Below are positions 1 to 7,538 of a stretch of 10,080 nt of DNA, in pieces. Source of the stretch: Hyphochytrium catenoides. Taxonomy: Eukaryota > Sar > Hyphochytriomycetes > Hyphochytriales > Hyphochytriaceae. Under the pieces are notes generated by a model. It was not told where the DNA came from. It did no database searches and saw only the letters and a program-made list of their open reading frames with translations. Each line of letters begins with the position of its first letter. Positions within the stretch are counted from its first letter, which is position 1. The stretch is from NCBI GenBank assembly GCA_900088475.1, contig FLMG01003827.1:1-10080 (forward strand), in the 5' to 3' direction. The position numbers and the translations under genes were made by a program.

Positions 1-251
1 CTCTCTCTGTCTCCTGAAACTTCGTCGTAGCTTTGAAGTCAACTGCAGAGTGATGATAAACTTGGAGAGCGGAAATAGAAGAGACGAGATCTCGTGTCGA
101 TTGAGCAGAAGAAGAAGTGGCAGACAGCTTCAGCTCTGAGAGACACAGAGAGTGCTGGGAAAGAGAAGAACAGAGAGAGAGAGAGAGAGGGTGAGGCAGA
201 AATGGCGACAGAGAGAAAGAGGCTAGAGCGCACGCCAGCAGAGAGAGAACC

Positions 252-340
<89 letters not shown>

Positions 341-558
341 AAGGAGAACAGGCTTTCAGCACAAAGATCTTTGTAACGACATCAGAAAACATCTTGCAAA
401 ATTGTATTCATTTCAGGTCAGTATTATTTCATATTTACAATCTATATTACACCAAATTGCCGAAAGATTCATTCTGTTGGATGCCTGTAAACTTCACGCT
501 CTACATTGCACTCTGTTGGCACCGCGATGAGAATGAGAAAAGTACAGCCACAATCCTC
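1..558. other. 3' flank of the START gene; no gene seen
   Basis: This stretch lies beyond the stop codon of the minus-strand START gene. Positions 360-558 are non-repetitive and AT-richer, and probably hold its 3' untranslated region. I see no canonical AATAAA on the minus strand. Positions 94-345 are GA-repeat DNA. The open frames here read Glu-Arg repeats on the plus strand or Ser-Leu repeats on the minus strand and are not credible genes. A short non-repetitive piece at 1-70 might be an exon of a further minus-strand gene off the left edge, but nothing identifies it. Confidence 0.5.
252..337. repeat. (GA)n microsatellite
   Basis: An almost pure GA dinucleotide array, interrupted once by a T at 288. 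It is the longest simple dinucleotide array in the window. Shorter GA arrays precede it at about 172-190. Confidence 0.95.
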
Positions 559-2895
559 CTAAGAGAAAGACATCAACTCCTTCGTGATCACAGCGTTCAT
601 CTCGGAGCTGCTTGATGTCGCAGTGGAAGACGAAAGAGAGGAGCGTAAGACACTCTCCCTCTCAGGCACGCTCAACGCAGCTCTAGGCAATAGACCAGAA
701 AGCCTGCCTGACATCCTCCCCGACGATGGCGGCGATGGAGTCAATCCATCTCGCTCTCTTTGTTCTGCCTTCAGTTTGGCTTCAATGTCCCTTTTAACAA
801 TAGTTTGGATGAGCTGGAACATATTGATCGGAGCAGATATGGCCAAGCTTTTCAAAAGAGAGCCGGGGAGATGCCCCTTGAGGTCAATCCAGGAGCATAA
901 CGTCAGCTCGCACTTGTCTGCAGGCAGAGTGAAGGGCTAGTGAGGCGATGATTCATGGCGATGGCCAAGTAGTGGGATGGCTTAGGTTTAAAGAACCAGG
1001 GAGCAAGGAAGCAAAATGAGAAAAGAGAAAGAGAGAGAAAGAGAAGTGGACAAGAGAGAAAAACCAAAACGCAGCAGCAACAGCAACTAGGATCTAAAGA
1101 GACAAGAGGACAACCGTACCTGGGGCAATTTGCTTAATAATATACCCGGAGAGCAGAAGATCTCCTCTGACATAGGACGGAAATGGTGGAAAATCCTCGT
1201 GCTCCATGGAGAAGGAGCAGATCACTGTGTGACCGGAGGAATGCCGCCGCTGGCTCACCAACACGACAAAATCTCTCGCTGTCGTCGGCCAAACAGCCTT
1301 GTATTTGACATACCGGAGCTCTTTTCTCGTGTCAACATTGACGCCGTCCCACATCTTGCTAATCAAGCTGTAAAAGTTACGGCAGAAAGATGTCAGGTAT
1401 GCCACTTTGAGTGCTGCCTAGCCAACTACGCAGACTTACTGGCAAGAGTCGGCCATGTCGTCATACTCTGAGTTCCGCTCGCCTGCGAAAAGCAGGTTGG
1501 CGATGACCTCCTCCGTGCCTTCAATGATCGAACGCGCCTGTTTTGTTGTCGCGGGGTTGGAAACAATCGTTAGCAGACGTGACCAGGGAAGACGGAAAGA
1601 AGAAAGTTAAGCCCGACTTGTGCCAGTGAGGGTACGACTTGTGCCAGTGAGGGTACCACTGTGGGGAGGGCAAAGACTATGAGACTCAGCGTAAGAGGAG
1701 AAAGTGCGAGGGATGGAGAGGGAGGGAAGGGCAGCCAAACGGGGCTTACCTTCAAGAGACCCCAGCTACTGCCTTCAACATTTCCTCCCCAGACAGTGAT
1801 CCCTTTTGCCTCTTTGCCCAGATAAAACTCAACCTTTCTGCCATGCACAATGCCCTCGGTTGTACTCTCTCCCAGCTCATAAAGCTGGTTTAGGTTCTTC
1901 ATGACCGTCTCTTCGTACAGAGGAAAAGGGGAGAAGGTAGAAATGGATGGTTCTGCGCTATCCCGAGGCGAGCTTGGTCTTGATGGCGATGAAGATGGGC
2001 TCTGTCATTGTCCAAGATACAAAGGCATTCCGTGAAAGACGGAGAAAGGACCAGAGAGGAAAGACACCATCAGTCAAAACCTCATTGTCCAATGCATGGA
2101 AATGGTGATGCTCCTTTCCCTTCCCCTCACCTGATAACTCTTTCCTAAGGGAGATCCAGCTCCTACGCTTTCATGTGGAGACTCACTGCATACATATCGC
2201 AGAGGGTCAGAGACAAGGATGACAAGGCGCCGGAAGAGAAACGAGCAATCTAGTGGGAGAAAGAGCGAGAAAAGGAGAGACAAGTGGGAGCGAGAAAGAC
2301 AGAGAAACAGAGCATCCGAGGGAGGCCAGATTGACAGGACATGCAACCTCAGCATGTGAGTGAAGAAGATAGCAAGATAAGCAATCATGGGTAGAAAGAC
2401 GGTGCTACCTTGATGGTTTGCTCCCTCCTAAACCAAAAAGACTCAGGCTCCTACTGTCGCTTCTAAAGTGCCTGAACATTGTACTGGAGATGACGCTGCA
2501 GCTAGCCAGGAAGAGACAGGAGCCAGTGACGAAGACTAGAGAAAGATCCTCCTCTGGCAATCCTCGCACTAGCGCGGAGAGAGATTCCTTCGTATCGCAG
2601 TGAACGCCAGAGAAGATGGGATCGTAGAACGGAGAGAGAGAGAGACGCGGAGAGGTTGATGATGAGCTTCAGGACAATGCGAAGTAGTCAATGAAAATTC
2701 CTCTATAAGGGTTAAGGATGTGTTACCATCATGGCAAATAAGACTTTGAGCTCGACAGACGGCTTCACAACTGGTCGGGAGGAAGGCAAGTACCAGTGGA
2801 TAACAGCTCCCTTTCGTCCCTTCTGTCAGTCCTCACTTTGCATGAATCTTTTCCTTACCACTCTCCTTTCTCTGCTCTATTGTTGACGCCTTCAT
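559..2895 (-). CDS. START-domain lipid-binding protein with an N-terminal membrane anchor (8 exons)
   Basis: Exons on the complement: 2895-2859, 2770-2727, 2587-2409, 2185-2131, 2001-1750, 1537-1440, 1367-1120, 917-559. Every junction has GT..AG ends and keeps frame, giving about 423 residues. Residues about 42-65 form one hydrophobic segment. A Ser/Pro-rich linker follows (about 87-132), then a START domain (about 155-350). Its marks are WPTTARDFVVL (248-258), MEHEDFPPFPSYVRGDLLLSGYII (split here as MEHEDFPPFPSY and VRGDLLLSGYII, 288-299) and a closing segment with DLKGHLPGSLLK before an amphipathic C-terminal helix. START folds bind a single lipid or sterol in a hydrophobic pocket. The ligand here cannot be read from sequence. 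The arrangement recalls membrane-tethered START proteins that move lipid at contact sites (inference). A Ser-rich tail ends the protein. The 5' end is the least certain: the ATG at 2895 opens a 12-codon exon and the frame stays open upstream, so another 5' exon is possible. The acceptor of exon 3 also has alternatives. Confidence 0.88.
1614..1655. repeat. 21-bp perfect tandem duplication inside an intron
   Basis: The unit at 1614-1634 (cgacttgtgccagtgagggta with its last base falling at 1634) recurs exactly at 1635-1655. It lies in the intron at 1538-1749 of the START gene and changes no coding sequence. The copies are identical, so the duplication looks recent. Confidence 0.9.
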
Positions 2896-3326
2896 TCCCA
2901 GAACGAGGCTGTTCTGTCGACTAAGGAAGAAGGAAGACAGAGAGAAGAGGAAGAAGAAAGTGGCGCGGAGCAGCAGCAGCAGTGACTGTTCTCTGCTGGA
3001 GTGTCAGCGGTAGGATGATGAGCTTCAAAGACAGAAAGTGCGACAGACATTAGATCAGAACAGAGAGACATAAAATCATATGAAAGAGAGATGTGAAAGA
3101 TGGTAGAGGAAAACTCAAAGGAGGTACATAGGATGGTACGGAGGAGAGATAAAGTCTCAAGACAGAGTGAATCAAAGAAAGAAGACAGATTCGAGACAGA
3201 AGCAGAGGCATGGCGAGACAGAGCGCAGTCGAACAGCAGCGAAGAGTGAGAAGCGCCTCAAAGATAAAGTTTCTTGTCTCTCCGGAATATGATAAGGGCA
3301 ATAGAGTCTCAGCTCATAGCATAATA
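2896..3326. other. 5' flank of the START gene; no certain gene
   Basis: This is the proximal part of the spacer between the divergent START and PHAX genes. It is moderately GA-rich on the plus strand, with a short run of cag triplets at about 2970-2982. Minus-strand frames are open across 3050-3301 but have no recognisable domain. An acceptor-like site just upstream of the START ATG (pyrimidine run ending in AG near 2922) suggests that an additional 5' exon of that gene could lie here. No TATA-like or other promoter element stands out. Confidence 0.4.
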
Positions 3327-4006
3327 TTACAATGGGCGGAATACTATTAGATGAGCCGCTGGATTGATGATCACTGTCAACACTGCCCCCTCTCCTCTCT
3401 GGTCCTTGCAGCTGTTCTGCAACCTTCGCATAAATTTGACAGCAGTAACCTGGCATTGTCTTGGTGTATAAACATCTGTCAAAGTAAGATTTAGCTTTAT
3501 TGACCAACCCTATGTTTTGACAATGCATTGGAGGCGTTGTTGTCAATTTTGTATAGAATTGTCCATTTTGGCAGATTTTCAAATATGGCAGAGTGCTTTG
3601 CCACCAACATTCTGGTCGACCCATTTGCTCCTCTCTTCTTCTCATGAACTTTCCGTGTGATGTCACCATCACTCCTCAACGCTTCAAACTCGTAATATTT
3701 CGATGTCCAAAGCGTTGCTATCAAAAAATACGGCCAGTGGCAGAAAAAGGAATTTTCCAACTGGGAAGTTTGTAATATACGGTTCTGGAGTTCTCTATTA
3801 ACACTTTAGAAACGGATAATCATGCATTACATTCTCCAGATCTCCTCCTGGTGTTGCGAAGAAGCTGCTGGCAACTTCCAGAATTGCGGTCCAGAACTGC
3901 TGTGGAGATTCGCATTTCCGCAGCTTCAGATTTCTTGGTGAAGCTTCAAAATCCACTACTCTCCTGCTATTATTAGAGATATTGGATGTGCTCAAATGGC
4001 TGACTC
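3327..4006 (-). pseudogene. Candidate degenerate gene or mobile-element remnant in an AT-richer island
   Basis: I do not recognise this sequence. It is AT-richer than its surroundings and has no GA microsatellites. On the complement, three blocks can be joined with GT..AG ends and preserved frame: 4006-3831, 3760-3605 and 3509-3327, the last ending in TAA. Together they read about 170 residues of ordinary, non-repetitive protein, including SPQQFWTAILEVASSFF, WTSKYYEFEALRSDGDITRK and GEGAVLTVIINPAAHL. No ATG opens the first block, and any upstream exon would have to overlap the PHAX gene, so an intact gene is unlikely. The plus strand is also open for a long way at about 3826-4086 and, with two stops, at 3500-3800. 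I infer an old inserted element or gene fragment. An unrecognised real gene, or a repeat with no coding role, are the alternatives. Confidence 0.35.
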
Positions 4007-4088
4007 CTGAACCTAGCTGCTATTATCTCCGGAATGCTGGAGGAATGACGGTCGGAACCTCAGTACCACAGCGGCGGCAGGCATAAAT
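4007..4088 (+). promoter_or_regulatory. Presumed 5' untranslated region of the PHAX gene
   Basis: This is the short stretch between the odd island and the PHAX start codon. The PHAX frame is open upstream of the ATG back to an in-frame TAG near 4012, with no other ATG in that frame, which supports initiation at 4089. The start context is aaatATGt. No core promoter motif can be named. Confidence 0.35.
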
Positions 4089-5434
4089 ATGTCAGAGCCC
4101 GCGGCTGCGGCAGCTCCTGCCTTTTCCATTGCCGACATCTTGGAAGGGGACGATGACGCATACGCTATCTCTCCTATAGTAGATGACCTTAATGGCAAGC
4201 TCGGAGCTCCAGTTACTCCGGATGTAGGCTTTGAGATATCCAAACCTGTTGGGCAGACACCGCTTTGCCTCCCTGAAAAAGGAAGAGAAGACGGTGAGGA
4301 AGAGGAAGAGGGAGAGATAGGTGGAGATGGAGATAATGCTCTCATCAAGAAGAGAAGAGGGCAGGAAGGGCGAGCTCTTCCCTGCCCTCCGTCAAACCTG
4401 GCCGCAGAGATTGCGATAATGGGTACTCTCCAGACGCCGCGTTATTCCGCCAAAAACTCATCTGATAGACAAAAGACCAAGCGCAAACTTAAAAACGCAC
4501 AGAAGAAGAAGCTTGCTCAACAGAAGGTAGTGTGTGTTGCTTTGTTTAAATTTTCTCCCTCTTCCCTCCTCTTCTCTCTCTCCTGCTAACTCTACCTACT
4601 TCTATGTCGCTATGCTCGTTCTCCATCCCTCTTATGGACGGCCTGACAGGCTGTCGCGGATATATGTGAAGCTTTGGGCGAACAGAAAAGTCGACTTATG
4701 ACTCGAACGGTCGCTGCCCTGGGAGTCAAGAAGGCAAAGGATCTTATGCGTGAAGTGCTGAAAATTGAGGAAGGAGGTGGACTTACCACCGCAGAAGGGA
4801 ATCGGAGAAGAACGCCAGGAGGCGTGTTCTTCTATCTTCTTAAGCAGTAAGAGCAACGCCGTACCTAGCCAGTTTTTCTGCTCTTCTGTTTTAGGTTTTC
4901 TCTATCTATCTCTACATTTATTGTCTGTGCCTCTCTGTATCGATGTTTTTCTTGTCAACCTCTATTCTAATTGTCAGCGCCGCAATCCCTGCGCCTTCGT
5001 CATTAGTGTTCGGGCCCTTCTCGCGGGGCTGGTTCTAACACATATCTATATCTATATATATGCATCTAGTCAACATCTCCCTATCTCTTTCTCTCCCTTC
5101 CTGTCGGACATTCAATGCTCCGTGGCTACTTCCGCTTTGCCTAGCTTTTGTTTTCCTGCCTAACTCTCTCTCTTTATTTTAACTTAAAAGGCGCCTTCCC
5201 AAGGAGAAGCTGCGCGATATTTTTGCAGAAGAAACCGCCTTGAAGAAGCTGTCTAAGAAGAGAAAGAGAAATGCGAACAAGAAACAAGAAGACGAAAAGG
5301 AGAATCCTCGGTTTAGGCAGGAAAGGGACGAAGAGTCTATGGAGGAAGAAGAAGACGGAGAAGACTGGCGGGACGATGCGTTGGATCCTATAGAGAAGAT
5401 GGACCTTAGTTCTGATGAAGAGGGAGAAGCATAA
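4089..5434 (+). CDS. PHAX: PHAX-like adaptor for nuclear RNA export (3 exons)
   Basis: Exons 4089-4526, 4650-4846 and 5191-5434 join with GT..AG ends in frame to give 292 residues. Residues about 147-235 match the PHAX RNA-binding domain. The helical core contains EALGEQKSRLMTRTVAALG, then KIEEGGGLTTAEGNRRRTPG and the signature GGVFFYLLK, continued across the second splice junction by RLPKEKLRDIF. In animals PHAX bridges capped U snRNA, the cap-binding complex and the CRM1 exporter, and also acts in snoRNA transport; this role is inferred by homology. Basic clusters before the domain (about 128-146) and after it (KKLSKKRKRNANKK) look like nuclear localisation or RNA-contact segments. The tail is acidic and ends in a CK2-type site, MDLSSDEEGEA. 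Animal PHAX is switched by CK2 phosphorylation, so similar control is possible. At 292 residues it is shorter than human PHAX (about 390), mainly in the N-terminal part. No other ATG precedes 4089 in frame. Confidence 0.9.
5041..5065. repeat. Short AT-rich simple repeat in a PHAX intron
   Basis: An alternating TA/CTATAT tract within the second PHAX intron (4847-5190). The rest of that intron is CT-rich on the sense strand, with a CTAAC branch-site-like element at 5160-5164, about 26 bases before the acceptor. Confidence 0.6.
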
Positions 5435-5569
5435 CCTACCCTTTAGTCTAGCAGTGGAATAGAGAGCAAAGAGGGAGAAAGCTCAATATTGTGTGCGTGT
5501 ATCCGAGAGGAGAGGAGAAGGTTAGCGAATAGACGAGAGCTTGTCTCCCCTTGATGCTCCGTGCAACAC

Positions 5570-5587
5570 CTCTCTCTCTCTCTCTCT
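5570..5587. repeat. (CT)9 microsatellite
   Basis: A pure CT array of opposite sign to the GA-rich DNA around it, in the spacer downstream of the PHAX stop. Confidence 0.9.
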
Positions 5588-5840
5588 ATGTAGATGATTC
5601 GGAGAGGATAATAGGGGCACCAAGCTGCAAGAAAAGATCGTGGCGATGCAGAAACTGGTAAAGGGACAAAGAGAGAGAGTGAAGAGAACAAGCGATGGAA
5701 AAAGAAAGTTTCTCTTCACTCTCTTCTTCTCTACCGCTCACATAACGGCATGTAAATTATCCAGAGAAGTGTTCTCTCTTTAAAGACTAGCTGACACATC
5801 AAGAAAAAATGGCAGGACGAAGATGACCATGATTAGAGAG

Positions 5841-5858
5841 ACAGAGAGAGAGAGAGAG
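5841..5858. repeat. Short (GA)n microsatellite
   Basis: A GA array in the convergent spacer. Similar short arrays occur nearby at about 5960-5975 and 6030-6042. Confidence 0.8.
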
Positions 5859-6358
5859 TATACAAAGGTAAGACAATGGCCCTAAGCCTATGCAGTTATA
5901 CCATGGCAGTTCTTCCAGAGAAGCGAGACACAAATGTGGCGAAAGAGGAGATGGCGAGATAGGGAGAGAGAGAGAAAAGACGATAGACAAGTGAAAGGAG
6001 GGAGAGATATTGAGGTTAGTACAGAACGAGGGAGAGAGAGAGTTGCGATCAGATCAGAGCAGATTGCTTTCGGCATATCGTCAATGGTTCAATGGGAGAG
6101 AGGAGGCACAGACAGAAAGAAAGGACCACGGTCCTGGAGAAGTAGGGCAGAGAGAGAGTAGGGGTGAACAAATAAGAGAGAGAGAGTGAGGCGCGACGGC
6201 GCGATAAATAGTCAGATTATCTTATAGTCAAACTCAAGGCTGTGCTGCTTCTGTCACATCCTTCTTTAGGTCTGGCCTCACTCATATCACAAGCTCTCTC
6301 TCTTTGTCGAGAGACAGCGCACGGGGAAGAGACAGAGGAGAGAGAGAAGGAGAGAGTT

Positions 6359-7496
6359 CTACTTTTTCTTAGCTTTTCCTTTTTTCTTTCCTTTCTTTGC
6401 TGCAGCGAGCTCATGCGGCGTGGCATTGATGACGCCGGTCCGCCAGTGCTCTCTGTCAGCTCTGAAGTCAAGCATATCACTCGGCTCCACGTGCGACTTC
6501 CTGGGAAAGAGAGAGAGAGAGAGAGACAAAGAATAAAGAGAAAGAATTGTGAGCCAGAAGACCGCGCGGAAAGAACGAAGAAAGAAGGAGGAAAGACTAT
6601 CGAGAGGGAGGGAGAGCGAATAAAATGAAGACAGACAATCCGTATAACGAGCAAGGAGAGGGAGAGAGAGAGAGAGTGAGAGGGTAAGAGAGAAGAAGAA
6701 ACCCCGCCGGCAGAGAGAAGGAACAACGAGAGTAAGGGACAGTTGGATAGGCGACAAAGAAACGCAAGCTTTTTTTCCAAGAAGTGGGCGAGAGCTCGCA
6801 AGTGAGAGAGCGCAAGAGACAGACACAGACAAAAAGGGGAAAGAGATAGACAAAAAGAGAGAGAAAGCGCGCCGTAGAAAGTGCTGTGACCTGTGTCTCC
6901 TGGGCTTGGTCCTAATAACATCGATATTGCATTTGACCACTCTGGCTCGCGGGTGGAAGGGAGGCAGACAGCGCTGTAGCGTTCTCTCCGCCTTTTTTGC
7001 AAAAAAAACGGCATCTTCTTGTCTTCCTCTAAGATAAAGACAGCAGGAGAGATTGTTCCATACCAGCGCCGTATCCGGGTGGTCACCCAGCTGACGCTCG
7101 CGGATGAACTGAAGAAGGAGAGAGCACAAGAGATTAAGAGAGAAACAGAAGGCAAAAGAGACAGAGAGAGACAGAGAGATTGAGAAACAGAGAGGGAGAG
7201 AGACAGAAAGGAGAGAGAGAAAAAGAGTGAAAGGAGAGAGAAAAGTCGTTCAAGAGATTCGAGAGTATGAATGTTAATGATAATTGAGCGCATGTCTGCA
7301 CCTGTGCTTTTCTCAGGCATTTGATGGCAAGTTTCTCTCTTCCTCTGTAGAAAGAGAGAGAGGCTAGCGCTGTGTAGGCCAGAGCGCCTCTCGCGTCGTA
7401 AATATCTAAGAAATCCTGAACGACATCGCGTGCTTTCTGCCAAAGAGGGAGAAGGGTCATAGATGGATGGCGGGCAGGAGAGAGAGAAAGAGAGGA

Positions 7497-7538
<42 letters not shown>

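Larger units (their letters stand above)
5435..6358. other. Convergent spacer between the PHAX and TPR genes; no gene seen
   Basis: About 920 bp lie between two stop codons that face each other, so this should hold both 3' untranslated regions. It is mostly GA-rich on the plus strand (5440-5560, 5640-5710, 5830-6200), with a CT array at 5570-5587. Open frames here are Ser-Leu or Arg-Glu repeats with no recognisable domain. I found no canonical AATAAA in a fitting place for either gene, and no RNA gene. Confidence 0.5.

Noticed and set aside
94-615. Plus-strand open frame of 173 codons rich in Glu-Arg repeats
   Set aside because: It is the translation of a (GA)n array, which is open in several frames by composition alone. 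The end overlaps the real last exon of the START gene on the other strand.
584-940. Plus-strand open frame of 118 codons
   Set aside because: It is the antisense of the last START exon (917-559), which continues the START domain in phase from the preceding exon.
1130-1471. Plus-strand open frame of 113 codons
   Set aside because: It is antisense to START exons 6 and 7, whose minus-strand product matches the family motifs.
2418-2603. Plus-strand open frame of 61 codons
   Set aside because: It is antisense to START exon 3 (2587-2409), which fits the phase of both its neighbours.
2658-3027. 14-bp repeat gatgatgagcttca at 2658-2671 and 3014-3027
   Set aside because: It is short and simple in composition, with flanks that do not match, so chance or a low-complexity origin is enough.
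3340-3990. Loose direct repeats around ctatta at about 3342 and 3967, considered as target-site duplications flanking the odd island
   Set aside because: The match is short and imperfect and does not coincide with clear terminal inverted repeats, so it does not support a defined transposon end.
4013-4348. Minus-strand open frame of 111 codons opposite PHAX exon 1
   Set aside because: It is a shadow of the PHAX coding exon; Ser/Pro-rich with no recognisable family.
4632-4856. Minus-strand open frame of 74 codons opposite PHAX exon 2
   Set aside because: The plus strand encodes the PHAX signature there, so this is antisense.
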